The notes under the pieces: model-generated
What the model saw: the letters and a program-made list of their open reading frames with translations, nothing else
Told to the model about the DNA's origin: nothing
Databases searched by the model: none
Translations under genes and position numbers: made by a program
Part shown: in pieces, positions 26,695 to 35,907 of the stretch
Numbering within the stretch: position 1 is the stretch's first letter
How the letters are laid out: every line of letters starts with the position of its first letter
Assembly (NCBI GenBank): GCA_030531005.1
Contig: JAUMTW010000001.1
Coordinates: 389,227-453,226, forward strand
DNA length: 64,000 bases
Origin: Corynebacterium sp.
GTDB lineage: Bacteria; Actinomycetota; Actinomycetes; Mycobacteriales; Mycobacteriaceae
Reading direction: 5' to 3'

Positions 26695-29397
26695 GTGACT
26701 GCAACGAAGAAATTGATGCTTATTGATGGCCATTCCATGGCCTTTCGCGCGTTTTATGCCTTACCTGCGGATAAATTCAAAACCAAGTCCGGACAATCGA
26801 CCAACGCGGTTTATGGCTTCGTAAGCATGCTGGCCAATCTTGTCGAAGATGAACGCCCCGATTTGCTTGCCGTGGCTTTCGATGTCGGACGCCAAACCAT
26901 TCGTACGGAGCGCTTTCCGGATTACAAGGCGCAGCGTGCAGCAAGTCCACCAGAATTCAAGGGTCAAGTGCCCCTCATTAAAGAAGTGCTTGAATCCTTG
27001 GGCATTATCACCCTAGAAAAACCCAACTATGAGGCTGACGATATTATCGCCACCTTGGCGACCAATGCCACAGCTAAGGGGCTAGATACTGCCATCGTGA
27101 CTGGTGATCGTGATTCTTTCCAATTGGTTAATGACCACACCACAGTGCTCTATCCAATTAAGGGTGTACGTAACCTCCATCGCTTCACCCCGGAGGCAGT
27201 GGAAGAAAAATATGGGCTGACCCCTGTCCAATATCCAGACTTCGCCGCCTTGCGGGGCGATCCATCCGATAATCTGCCTGGGGTGCCTAAGGTCGGGGAG
27301 AAGACTGCTCAAAAGTGGATTACCACCTATGGCAGTCTCGATGAGCTTATTGCACACCAGGATGAAATTAAGGGCAAGGTGGGCGAGAGCTTCCGTGAGC
27401 GCGTGGACCAAGTGTTGCTCAACCGCGAGCTGACTGAAATGGTCAAGAACTTAAGCTTGCCGTACCAGCCTGAGCAGCTGGAGCGTCAAGAAGTTGCCCC
27501 TGAAAGTGTGCATAACATCTTCGACCTGCTTGAATTTGGGAGCAATCTGCGCGATCGAGTCAACCGCATCTTTTTCCCGCCAGCGATGGCGACTGCTGAA
27601 TTAGATCGTGGTGATATTAAGCACACCAGTGAAGATTTGGCCGACTGGCTGCACACTCACCAGGGCAAAACGCTCGGATTCAAGATTAATAGCAATCCGC
27701 AGGGGCAAGCTGCTTTGGCTATCGCGTCGGAAGATGGGGAAGTCTGGGCTGGTTTGCTTGCAGACTTTTTACCTGCAGATGAAAAGGCTCTGGAAGCCTG
27801 GCTACATGCTGATACGCCAAAGATTAGTCATGAGGTAAAAAACGGCTTGCACTTGTTGTCTGCGCATGGCTTTGAAGATGTGCGCATGAGTGATGATGTC
27901 TCGGTTGCGGCGTATTTGATTCAACCTGGCATTGATACCACCGATATTTACAGCCTGTATGAGCGAATTTGTGAGCGCCCTATGCGCACTGGCAATGAAA
28001 TCAGTGGCTGGGAGTATCCGCGCGAGGCAAAGAAATCCCGTAAGAAGGATGATCCAGGCGAGGATCAGATTACGATCAATCATCGCTTGCTTGGAGAAAC
28101 CATGGCGACAGCTGTGGCTGTCTTTGAGCTGCAAGAAAGTATTCTTCAGCGCATGCAGGATACCGGTGGCTATGGGCTGTACCGGGATATGGAAATGCCA
28201 TTGGTTGAGGTGGTCTTCCGTATGGAACAAGCAGGTATTGCAGTGGATACCGGTGTGCTAGAAGACTTACTCGAACAGCTACAGGACAAGCTGGAGACCG
28301 CGCAGGCGAAAGCTAGGGAGATTGCAGGGGATCCAGAACTGAACTTGTCGAGTCCAAAGCAACTACAAGTAGTGTTGTTTGAGACCTTGCAATTGCCAAA
28401 AACCAGGAAGATTAAAACCGGGTATTCGACTGCGGCGAAAGAAATTGAGGCCTTGGCAGCGAAGCATCCCACTCCTTTCCTGGATTACTTGCTGGAGCAC
28501 CGCGAGGTTCAGAAGCTTAAGAGCACCATTGAAGGCTTGCTGAAGGCAGTTGCAGATGATGGCAGAATCCATACTACCTTCCAGCAAACAGTTACCAGTA
28601 CTGGCCGCTTTAGCTCTACGGATCCGAACCTACAGAACATTCCAGTACGTTCGGAAACCGGCCGCCACATTCGCTCTGCATTTGTGGTTGGCCAAGACTA
28701 TGAGTGTTTACTGACTGCCGACTATTCGCAGATTGAAATGCGTGTGATGGCTGATGCCTCCGGTGATGAGGGTTTGATTGCGGCATACCGCAATAATGAG
28801 GACCTGCACAATTATGTAGGTTCACAGGTTTTTGATGTGCCGATCGATCAAGTCACCCCAGAGTTGCGCCGTAAAGTCAAGGCGCTCAGTTATGGTCTAG
28901 CCTATGGACTTTCCACCTTCGGGTTGTCCCAGCAATTGAATATTCCGCCAAGTGAAGCAAAGGAAATTCAGGATAACTACTTCAAACGCTTTGGTGGGGT
29001 ACGCCGCTATCTGCACGAATTGGAAGCTAAAGCGCGCCAAGACGGGTACACCGCAACGCTATTCGGTCGCCGTCGTTATATCTCGGAACTGGATTCTGAA
29101 AACCGAGTGGCACGTGAAAACGCTGAGCGTGCAGCGTTGAATGCTCCAATTCAAGGCACTGCAGCTGACATTATTAAGATTGCCATGCTGTGTGTGGACA
29201 AGGCCTATAAGCAGGCTGGTCTGCGCTCGCGAGTATTGCTGCAGGTTCATGATGAATTGGTCGTTGAAGTCGCCCCTGGCGAGTTGGAGCAAGCCCGAAT
29301 GCTCTTAGAAACTGAGATGGATCAGGCCGTGAGTCTGACAGTCCCGCTTGAAGTTTCTAGTGGGGTAGGCGCGAACTGGGATGCTGCTGCACACTAA
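26695..29397 (+). CDS. polA: DNA polymerase I
   Basis: Fills gaps and removes RNA primers in replication and repair. 900 residues from GTG 26695 (start of T-A-T-K-K-L-M-L-I-D-G-H). The in-frame ATG 26584 would add 37 unrelated residues and overlap the promoter. N-terminal 5'-nuclease (about 1-300: LMLIDGHSMAFRAFYALP, YEADDIIATLA, TGDRDSFQLV, LRGDPSDNLPGVPKVGEKTA). The middle 3'-5' exonuclease-like domain lacks the catalytic acidic motifs, as in mycobacterial PolA. The polymerase domain has motif A DYSQIE (Asp676), motif B RRKVKALSYGLAYGLS, and motif C HDE at 852-854. Convergent with fprA. Confidence 0.97.
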   Translation: MTATKKLMLIDGHSMAFRAFYALPADKFKTKSGQSTNAVYGFVSMLANLVEDERPDLLAVAFDVGRQTIRTERFPDYKAQRAASPPEFKGQVPLIKEVLESLGIITLEKPNYEADDIIATLATNATAKGLDTAIVTGDRDSFQLVNDHTTVLYPIKGVRNLHRFTPEAVEEKYGLTPVQYPDFAALRGDPSDNLPGVPKVGEKTAQKWITTYGSLDELIAHQDEIKGKVGESFRERVDQVLLNRELTEMVKNLSLPYQPEQLERQEVAPESVHNIFDLLEFGSNLRDRVNRIFFPPAMATAELDRGDIKHTSEDLADWLHTHQGKTLGFKINSNPQGQAALAIASEDGEVWAGLLADFLPADEKALEAWLHADTPKISHEVKNGLHLLSAHGFEDVRMSDDVSVAAYLIQPGIDTTDIYSLYERICERPMRTGNEISGWEYPREAKKSRKKDDPGEDQITINHRLLGETMATAVAVFELQESILQRMQDTGGYGLYRDMEMPLVEVVFRMEQAGIAVDTGVLEDLLEQLQDKLETAQAKAREIAGDPELNLSSPKQLQVVLFETLQLPKTRKIKTGYSTAAKEIEALAAKHPTPFLDYLLEHREVQKLKSTIEGLLKAVADDGRIHTTFQQTVTSTGRFSSTDPNLQNIPVRSETGRHIRSAFVVGQDYECLLTADYSQIEMRVMADASGDEGLIAAYRNNEDLHNYVGSQVFDVPIDQVTPELRRKVKALSYGLAYGLSTFGLSQQLNIPPSEAKEIQDNYFKRFGGVRRYLHELEAKARQDGYTATLFGRRRYISELDSENRVARENAERAALNAPIQGTAADIIKIAMLCVDKAYKQAGLRSRVLLQVHDELVVEVAPGELEQARMLLETEMDQAVSLTVPLEVSSGVGANWDAAAH

Positions 29398-29591
29398 AAA
29401 TAGTAGGTGGCAGCGCACTTCGTGAAACGGGGATTGCGACCGCCGTCAATAGACCATCGCTTGAAGCAAAAATGCAAGTCACGCGGGTGGCCTGTTGGAT
29501 TTGGTGCCGGGCAAATGCCGAAGGCGGATTGTAGTAGTGCCACAATAAGGTAGTGCACCGAGATAACGCGCACCATCATGGCGTACAAAAA

Positions 29592-29627
29592 CCTCCTGGC
29601 ACAGTGGTTATCCACTACATCAGGAGG
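29592..29627. terminator. Two-part hairpin between polA and fprA
   Basis: cctcctg (29592-29598) pairs with caggagg (29621-29627), enclosing a second stem agtgg-ttat-ccact. No clear T-run follows. It may stop converging transcription. Confidence 0.4.
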
Positions 29628-29693
29628 CAGTATGTTCTCGAACGCACTAGGGCTATACCTTGTGCGAGCTAGTGAGTATGCACGAAGCGAAGC

Positions 29694-31079
29694 TTAGCTG
29701 TGGTTGTCTTGGGAAGCGTGACCACCCCAAGCAGCCTGCAGCTGCTCTTCCCACTCAACGATCTTTTTGCGTACGCGACCTTTAGCCTCACCGAGAGCTT
29801 TTTCGGCAGCATCCAAGCTGTACCAGTGATCCCAGGTGGTTGGCTTTACATCACGAGACTCTAGCAATGCCAAGATCTCATCTTCTCCTGGATGCGCAGG
29901 AGCCTGGAGGTTGCCCTCTTGGTAATCAGCCAGAACCATATCGATGGTTTCCTTGGCATCGGACTTCGTGTTGCCAATTAGGCCAACTGGGCCACGCTTA
30001 ATCCAGCCAGTGGCGTACAAGCCAGGAATGATATCCCCATCGCGCTCGGTGAGCACGTGGCCACCATCATTAGGAATTACGAAGTTATTGCCATCGAATG
30101 GCACACCCTCAACCGCATCAGAGCGATAGCCCACTGCACGGTAGATAGACTGTACTGGCCAGTCGGTAAATTTGCCGGTACCAACAACATTGCCGGTGCC
30201 ATCAAGCTCAGTGCGCTCGGTGCGGAGACCAACAACATTGTTGTCGTCATCAACGAGAACCTCGGTTGGGGATTCGAACAGGTGGATGTGCAGCAAGTGT
30301 GGCGCATCCTTTGGCTCACGGATGGCGTAGTTCTCGAGTACCTGGCACACTAAGTCTTGCGACTTCGACGCCTGACGAGCTTCAATAGAAGCCTCATCAT
30401 AGTCAATGTCCTCAGGGCTAACGACCACGTTAATAGTAGGAGAGTGGTCGAGCTCTTTGAGCTCTTGTGGGGTGAATTTTGCCTGGGCTGGGCCACGGCG
30501 ACCGAAGACGTGCACCTCTTCAGCCTGGTTCTTTTTCAAAGACTCATAGACGTTTTCTGGAATCTCGGTAACGTCGAGCTCCTCACCAGTCTTTGCCAGT
30601 ATGCGGGCAACATCCAAACCAACGTTGCCTACGCCGATTACGGCAACCTGTTTTGCGCTCAAATCCCATTCGCGGGAGAAGCGGGGGTTGCCGTCGTAGA
30701 ATCCTACGAAGTCGGCAGCGCCGAAGGATCCCTTAGCATCGATATTCGGGATGTTCAGATCACGGTCGGCAACAGCTCCCGTGGAGAAGATGATGGCATC
30801 GTAGTACTCGTGCAGCTCTTCCACGCTGACGTCACGACCAACGGTGACATTGCCAAGTACCCGTACGCCTGGCTTATCCAGTACGCGGTGTAGTGCAGTA
30901 ATAATGCCCTTAATACGCGGATGGTCTGGCGCCACGCCATAGCGAATCAGACCGAAAGGAGCAGGCATCTGCTCGAACAGGTCAATATTAATTTCGCCCG
31001 CAGCACCGAGCTCCGACTTTAGCAAAATATCCGAGGCATAGATGCCCGCAGGACCGGCGCCGATAATGGCAACGCGCAT
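29694..31079 (-). CDS. fprA: Ferredoxin/adrenodoxin-type NADP+ reductase (FprA)
   Basis: 461 residues, an FAD enzyme passing electrons from NADPH to ferredoxin. FAD motif GAGPAGIYASDIL is at 7-19, PFGLIRYGVAPDHPRIK is the adrenodoxin-reductase signature, NADP motif GVGNVGLDVARIL is central (about 150), and GWIKRGPVGLIGNTKSDA lies near 375. A C-terminal extension of about 60 charged residues follows. It is divergent from cysI, matching the fpr2-cysI pair (cg3119-cg3118) of C. glutamicum, so it probably feeds electrons through a ferredoxin to sulfite reductase. The ribosome-binding site is AAGGATAG. A McbR-type operator lies in the shared intergenic region. Confidence 0.95.
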   Translation of the reverse strand: MRVAIIGAGPAGIYASDILLKSELGAAGEINIDLFEQMPAPFGLIRYGVAPDHPRIKGIITALHRVLDKPGVRVLGNVTVGRDVSVEELHEYYDAIIFSTGAVADRDLNIPNIDAKGSFGAADFVGFYDGNPRFSREWDLSAKQVAVIGVGNVGLDVARILAKTGEELDVTEIPENVYESLKKNQAEEVHVFGRRGPAQAKFTPQELKELDHSPTINVVVSPEDIDYDEASIEARQASKSQDLVCQVLENYAIREPKDAPHLLHIHLFESPTEVLVDDDNNVVGLRTERTELDGTGNVVGTGKFTDWPVQSIYRAVGYRSDAVEGVPFDGNNFVIPNDGGHVLTERDGDIIPGLYATGWIKRGPVGLIGNTKSDAKETIDMVLADYQEGNLQAPAHPGEDEILALLESRDVKPTTWDHWYSLDAAEKALGEAKGRVRKKIVEWEEQLQAAWGGHASQDNHS

Positions 31080-31547
31080 AAAACTCTATCCTTTCAACGA
31101 TAGGCGCACCATGAGAAGAAGTTTCTCGTTAAGAAGGGGCCTACAGTATGCAAATTTTGTTTAACCCAATCTAGTAACCGCATACCTTTGTCTCTGTTCG
31201 GCATCATAAAAGGAGCCGAATGAAAAGATTTCGGTACGTGATTCTAGAATGACTCTGCTTAGTGTACCCATGGCTGGTACAAATCGCATGCCTTGCAGCA
31301 AGGCTTGTCATCTGGTGCATGTTCGGTGGAGCGCTACGTCGCACCAGAAGCTAGACCGTGTGGTCTATAAATTTAACAATTCCCCACGAGGAAAAGTCAA
31401 TTTTCCCGGCCTGGAGGCGGTCAGAAATGAATATATTCAACGCTTTCATTGACGAAAGTCCAGTTCAAGGAGGAAGAGAGGGTTTGTTAGGTTGCATAGA
31501 CTACTTGGTATGTTTACGATTCAGGGAAATCAGCCTTAAGGAGTTTT
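31080..31547. promoter_or_regulatory. Divergent fprA/cysI control region
   Basis: 468 bases with no gene. It contains a perfect McbR-type inverted repeat at 31352-31367 and, just after it, the AT-rich TATAAATTTAACAAT. The cysI ribosome-binding site AAGGAG lies 5 bases before ATG 31548. Confidence 0.55.
31352..31367. promoter_or_regulatory. McbR-type operator TAGAC-N6-GTCTA
   Basis: TAGAC (31352-31356), CGTGTG, GTCTA (31363-31367). This is exactly the consensus reported for McbR, the TetR-family master repressor of sulfur metabolism in C. glutamicum. The arms extend to TAGACC-GTGT-GGTCTA. It lies between divergent fprA and cysI, so it could control both. Confidence 0.7.
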
Positions 31548-33551
31548 ATGTCCCTGCAATCCGAAGATAACGCCGCTACAGCTCGCCAATCAAACGCTGC
31601 AGCGGACATTAATACTACTCAAACGACCGAAGTAGCCAATGCCGACGTCACCCAACGCCCGGCTGTGGCGAAGCGTGCGGCCAAGACTCCAGAAGAGCGC
31701 AAGGCCGCACGTGAAGCTCGTGCCGCAGCGCGGAAAGCTAAGCGGGATAGCGCCACAGACGCAGGAATTGAAGGCGAGCCTACACAGTCAGAAGCCAGTG
31801 CTGCTGAGCAAAAAGCCACCCTTAGCCCGGAGGAACGCAAGGCTGCGCGAGAAGCCCGCAAAGCAGCTCGCGAAGCCCGCGCTGCGAGCGGTGAAGCTCC
31901 TGCGCGCAAAGCCCGAGCTCCAAAAAGTGATGGCCAGTGGAAGGTTGATGGGGATAAGCCACTCAACCATGAAGAGGAGCTCAAGCAAGAAGACCCAGGG
32001 TTGGCGGTCAAAGACCGGATTATTAACATCTATTCCAAAAAAGGCTTCGACTCCATCCCAGCCGATGATTTGGCACCTCGCTTTAAGTGGGTGGGAATGT
32101 ATAGCCAGCGTCGTCAAGACCTCGGTGGTGAGTACACCGGCCAGCTGGATAATTCCGAGCTGCAGGATAAGTATTTTATGATGCGAATTCGCTTTGACGG
32201 GGGACAAGCGAGTACCGAGCAGTTACGGGTTGTTGGGCAAATCTCTTCCGAGTTCGCCCGTGGTACCGCGGATTTTAGTGACCGGCAAAACATCCAGCTG
32301 CACTGGATCGAGATCGAAAATGTCCCAGAAATCTGGCGTCGACTCGAAGAAGTAGGGTTGGGGACGCTGCTTGGCTGTGGCGACGTGCCGCGCGTTATCC
32401 TTGGCTCCCCAGTTGCCGGCATTGCCGCTGATGAAATCATCGATGCCACCCCAGCGATTCAAGAGCTCCATAACAACTATCTCAATCGTCCGGAGTTCCA
32501 CAACCTGCCGCGCAAGTTTAAATCAGCAGTTTCTGGACGCCAGGATGTCACCCACGAAATCCAGGATTTAGCGTTTATTGGCTATGACCACGAGGAGTAC
32601 GGTCCAGGCTTCGATGTCTACGTTGGCGGCGGTCTTTCTACCAACCCAATGATGGCCCAGCGTCTCGGCGTGTGGGTGCCAATTGAGCGAGTGCCTGAAG
32701 TCTGGGCTGCAGTCGTTGGTATCTTCCGCGACTATGGCTTCCGGCGGTTGCGTAACCGTGCCCGTTTGAAGTTCCTGGTTGCTAAGTGGGGCATTGAAAA
32801 GTTCCGTGAGGTATTAGAATCCGAATATTTAGAGGAGCCACTGCTCTCAGCCCCGGGTGCCCCAATTGATCCACGGGGACGGGACAACATTGGCGCGCAT
32901 CTACAAAAAGATGGAAACTTCTATGTTGGTGCCAAGCCTACGGTGGGTCACACTACCGGGGAACAGCTCATTGAGATCGCCGACCTAGCTGAGGAATTCG
33001 GCATCACGCGACTGCGCACCACCGTGGAAAAAGAATTGCTCTTCTTAGATGTGCCCCCAGAAAAAGTTGAGCTCTTTCAAGATCGACTTGATGGCATCGG
33101 GCTGTATGCGCGTCCTTCGGAATTTCGCCGCGGCATCATCTCGTGCACCGGCTTGGAATTCTGCAAGCTGGCAATTGTAACCACAAAGGCGCGTGCTATT
33201 GAGCTCGTTGATGAACTCGAAGAGCGCGTTGGTGATTTGGATGTGCCATTGCGTATTTCCCTCAACGGATGCCCGAATGCATGTGCCCGTAGCCAGGTTG
33301 CAGATATTGGTCTCAAGGGCCAGCTCGTTGTCGACGATAATGGCAACAAGGTAGAAGGCTTCCAGGTCCACCTCGGTGGCGCCTTGGGCATGAACCCAGA
33401 TTTCGGACGCAAGTTGCGAGGCCATAAGGTCACTTCCGCAGAACTAGGCGATTACGTGGTACGTCTGCTGGATAATTACAAGGAGCAGCGCGAAGAAGGC
33501 GAGCACTTCCGTAACTGGGTCTTACGCGCAGCAGAGGAGGACCTGCAATGA
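31548..33551 (+). CDS. cysI: Ferredoxin-sulfite reductase with an unusual N-terminal extension
   Basis: Reduces sulfite to sulfide with six electrons from ferredoxin. 667 residues, about 100 more than the usual actinobacterial enzyme. The catalytic part starts near residue 125 (DGQWKVDGDKPLNHEEELK) and carries the siroheme/4Fe-4S cysteines Cys533 and Cys539 (CTGLEFC) and Cys575 and Cys579 (NGCPNAC). The extra first 120 residues are Ala/Arg/Lys/Glu-rich with a repeated block, T-P-E-E-R-K-A-A-R-E-A-R (about 47-58) and S-P-E-E-R-K-A-A-R-E-A-R (about 92-103), predicted helical or coiled. ATG 31548 has a strong AAGGAG site, so the extension is probably translated. The gene overlaps cysX by 4 bases. 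Nitrite reductases are close relatives; the cysX context favours sulfite. Confidence 0.95.
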   Translation: MSLQSEDNAATARQSNAAADINTTQTTEVANADVTQRPAVAKRAAKTPEERKAAREARAAARKAKRDSATDAGIEGEPTQSEASAAEQKATLSPEERKAAREARKAAREARAASGEAPARKARAPKSDGQWKVDGDKPLNHEEELKQEDPGLAVKDRIINIYSKKGFDSIPADDLAPRFKWVGMYSQRRQDLGGEYTGQLDNSELQDKYFMMRIRFDGGQASTEQLRVVGQISSEFARGTADFSDRQNIQLHWIEIENVPEIWRRLEEVGLGTLLGCGDVPRVILGSPVAGIAADEIIDATPAIQELHNNYLNRPEFHNLPRKFKSAVSGRQDVTHEIQDLAFIGYDHEEYGPGFDVYVGGGLSTNPMMAQRLGVWVPIERVPEVWAAVVGIFRDYGFRRLRNRARLKFLVAKWGIEKFREVLESEYLEEPLLSAPGAPIDPRGRDNIGAHLQKDGNFYVGAKPTVGHTTGEQLIEIADLAEEFGITRLRTTVEKELLFLDVPPEKVELFQDRLDGIGLYARPSEFRRGIISCTGLEFCKLAIVTTKARAIELVDELEERVGDLDVPLRISLNGCPNACARSQVADIGLKGQLVVDDNGNKVEGFQVHLGGALGMNPDFGRKLRGHKVTSAELGDYVVRLLDNYKEQREEGEHFRNWVLRAAEEDLQ

Positions 33552-33817
33552 GTTCGCGCGTAAAACCCAACCCAAACCGGCGGCACCCGCTATATTGCCC
33601 GTGGTGCGCTTCGACGAGCTTGTTCCCAGAAGAAGATGACGATTTTGCTTGGTCGTGCATGGAATGCACCCGGGTGTTCACCGTGGCCTATATCGGGCAA
33701 AATGACATCGATTCCAGGCCTGCGGCCTCTGCCTCAACGCATGAAGCCTATGAGCGCTCCATGGCCAAGACCAAAGCACGCCAAGCCACCACAGACAACA
33801 AAACAGGCGAGGACTAA
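33548..33817 (+). CDS. cysX: CysX, small Cys-rich protein of sulfite reduction
   Basis: 89 residues. Two CxxC pairs, CPWC and CMEC, separated by about 20 residues make a zinc-ribbon/rubredoxin-like knuckle, followed by a polar tail. The start overlaps the cysI stop (ATGA), so translation is coupled. In C. glutamicum the equivalent gene sits between cysI and cysH and has been proposed to carry electrons to sulfite reductase; that role is not proven by sequence. Confidence 0.85.
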   Translation: MSSRVKPNPNRRHPLYCPWCASTSLFPEEDDDFAWSCMECTRVFTVAYIGQNDIDSRPAASASTHEAYERSMAKTKARQATTDNKTGED

Positions 33818-33988
33818 CCATGGCTAGCAACACCTTGAACGTCAGCCTGCAAGGCCGCGGTATCCTTTGCTAATCACTCCAGTTCCTCAATCGATTTCTA
33901 TATCGATGCCAACGAAAACCCCGCAGGTAAACAACATGAACGAACAGCTGCAGCACCGCAAATCAGGGCAGAATCAGGATTGCCGCCG
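33818..33988 (+). other. Scar between cysX and the chelatase gene
   Basis: An ATG with a ribosome-binding site (GAGGACTAACC, ATG 33820) opens an 17-codon frame ending TAA (33871-33873). A second frame, open from about 33857 and continuous with the chelatase frame, reads S-S-S-S-I-D-F-Y-I-D-A-N-E-N-P. In C. glutamicum cysH, cysD and cysN lie here. The two partial frames look like the joined ends of deleted genes, but I cannot assign either. Confidence 0.35.
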
Positions 33989-34612
33989 ATGATTGTTACT
34001 CTGGCACATGGCTCGCGCCACCCCGAAGCAGCACCATTGACTGCAGAGATCACCAAGGCAGCCGCGGATATTTTGTCCGTGCCATGGCACACCACTGATC
34101 TCGATAACCCAGACTTCGCCGCGGTCGAAGAAGCTGTAGCTCAAGGCAAGCATGTTGTGGTCATCCCTATGTTGTTTACCAAAGCATTTCACGCCACCGT
34201 CGATGTGCCCGCAGCGATCGCCGAAATCGATACCTCTGGGCCAGGGCATGTAGTGCTCGCAGATATCCTTGGCACTGGTGACGACATAGCTGAGGTCATA
34301 AGTAACATCGCCCAGGCAGAAGCTCCAGAAGATGCGCCCCTAGCAATCTATGCCGTGGGATCCTCCCATGATGCCGCTAATGTGGCAGTAGCAGACCTAA
34401 CCACACAAGTCAGCAAGCTTACTGGCCGCGATGTAGATTTGTATTTCGCCACCCGCGGTGGTCTAGACATCCGCCCCGATGCTCACGTCATTCCACTATT
34501 TACCACCTTTGGGTTATTGCTGAATCGCATTGCCGATCATGAGCAACAAAGCAAGCCACTGGGTATGCGGCTCGTAGACATTGTGGTCAGTCGCTACCGG
34601 GAGGCAGTATGA
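33989..34612 (+). CDS. CbiX/SirB-type sirohydrochlorin chelatase (CysY-like)
   Basis: 207 residues from ATG 33989; TTG 33980 is also in frame. MIVTLAHGSRHPEAAPLT with the metal-binding His is the classic start of CbiX/SirB proteins. A second half-domain with VGSSHDAAN (His) shows the internal two-fold repeat of class II chelatases, and HATVDVPAA lies between. It would insert Fe2+ into sirohydrochlorin to make siroheme, the cofactor of the adjacent CysI. A chelatase-like gene closes the cys cluster of C. glutamicum as well. Confidence 0.85.
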   Translation: MIVTLAHGSRHPEAAPLTAEITKAAADILSVPWHTTDLDNPDFAAVEEAVAQGKHVVVIPMLFTKAFHATVDVPAAIAEIDTSGPGHVVLADILGTGDDIAEVISNIAQAEAPEDAPLAIYAVGSSHDAANVAVADLTTQVSKLTGRDVDLYFATRGGLDIRPDAHVIPLFTTFGLLLNRIADHEQQSKPLGMRLVDIVVSRYREAV

Positions 34613-35121
34613 GCGCGCGCCTAGGAGATGAGAATCATCAGGTTATCAGCTACTTAGTGTCATCTTCTTAGTGCCAACTCCTTGGGGCTGCCAGTATTGG
34701 GTTTGCTCGGAGTTATTCAGGCGGTTTTTAACCTCGGCATTAAGTCGGGTCTCCACTCAGGTAGCGCCGCGGCCTAAAGGTCCCTAAAGATCATGGTGGG
34801 TTAAGGGCTGTCTTCGACGGCTGTCACTATTGGTTGTGAAATTGGAATGGGAAACTCCTTCACAACCTGCCCTCGATGACGCACATTTACTGCTTGGTGC
34901 CATCATTGCACCTGATACGCCATTAATAATCTCCCGGATCGATGCGATCATGCTTGGATGCTTCATCGGTACAGGTCATGAAGCTGATGACCTTCCGTAC
35001 GAGCTGGCAGTCTAAAAACACCCAACCCAGTTGCGCAACAGCGCCATAGAAGTAAAAATCCTGGCAACACGTGCTCTTGATGCAAGGAGTCTCGAATTTT
35101 TCGTCGGTGAAAAATGAGAGG
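34613..35121. other. Intergenic region with possible gene remnants
   Basis: No intact gene. A hydrophobic stretch at about 34687-34774 (L-P-V-L-G-L-L-G-V-I-Q-A-V-F) ends at a stop and could be the tail of a lost membrane protein. A sulfite exporter, cysZ, follows the chelatase in C. glutamicum, but identity is not shown. A 61-codon frame (GTG 34830 to 35015) reads like protein but matches no family I know. Confidence 0.35.
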
Positions 35122-35907
35122 TTAAGCCGGTAGGTCTGCTTGAAAAATGATCGTGCCGGGGAATATCTGCCCGCGCAGCGGCGACCATTGCCCCCAGGTT
35201 ATCTGCAGGTCTTCTGGCCACTCTGGTTCAAGTACCCGGGTCAGCTGAAATCCAGCACCAGTTAAGGCTGATATCCACTGACCAATGGTGCGGTGAAATT
35301 CCACATACTCCAACTGCCCAGCAGTAACCTCGCAGTAGGGACGTTGCTCAAAATAGCTATAACATGCAGTCAACCCCGCAGCACCTGGATCATCCGGGAA
35401 AATCCAACGCATCGGATGATTCGTGGAAAAAGTAAATTGCCCACCAGCTTTGAGCACTCGGGCAATCTCTGCGAATACTGCTGCTATATCTTCAATAAAG
35501 GCAAAAGCCCCAAAGGCAGAAAAAACCTGATCGTGACTATTACTAGCAATCGGTAGGGATAAAGCGTCTGCCTGTAATAAATGCGGCTGACGCGCTTCTG
35601 GGATGGGCTCAAAGTGTTGCAGCATTCCTAAAGATAAATCTAATCCGGTAACCGCTGCGCCACTTGCAGCCGCCAACCATCGCGCGCAAGGAGCGCTCCC
35701 GCAGCCGATTTCTAAAATATGCTGCCCAGCTAATGATGCCACAGGACCTAAAAGCTGGGCATCTCTTTCGTGCAGCATTTCCGGGCACCAATAAAAATCA
35801 GCGACGTATTCCGGGTGATCAGCGTGGTAGCTTGCCGCATCCGCATCCCAGAAATTGCGGTGGGCGTGTTGAATATCGCGCGAATCAAAGTGAAAATTAT
35901 TAACCAT
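35122..35907 (-). CDS. Class I SAM-dependent methyltransferase
   Basis: 261 residues. The SAM-binding motif I is ILEIGCGSAPCARWLA (about 64-79), the acidic loop is GLDLSLGML (about 87), and FSAFGAFAFIEDI and the post-motif ARVLKAGGQFTFSTNHPMRW are typical of the Methyltransf_11 group. GGAGAG lies just before ATG 35907. Methyltransferases of this kind precede rpsA in related genomes. The substrate is unknown. Confidence 0.9.
   Translation of the reverse strand: MVNNFHFDSRDIQHAHRNFWDADAASYHADHPEYVADFYWCPEMLHERDAQLLGPVASLAGQHILEIGCGSAPCARWLAAASGAAVTGLDLSLGMLQHFEPIPEARQPHLLQADALSLPIASNSHDQVFSAFGAFAFIEDIAAVFAEIARVLKAGGQFTFSTNHPMRWIFPDDPGAAGLTACYSYFEQRPYCEVTAGQLEYVEFHRTIGQWISALTGAGFQLTRVLEPEWPEDLQITWGQWSPLRGQIFPGTIIFQADLPA

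Noticed and set aside
34830..35015. 61-codon frame starting GTG between the chelatase and methyltransferase genes
   Set aside because: Protein-like composition, but no start signals and no family; not enough to call a gene.
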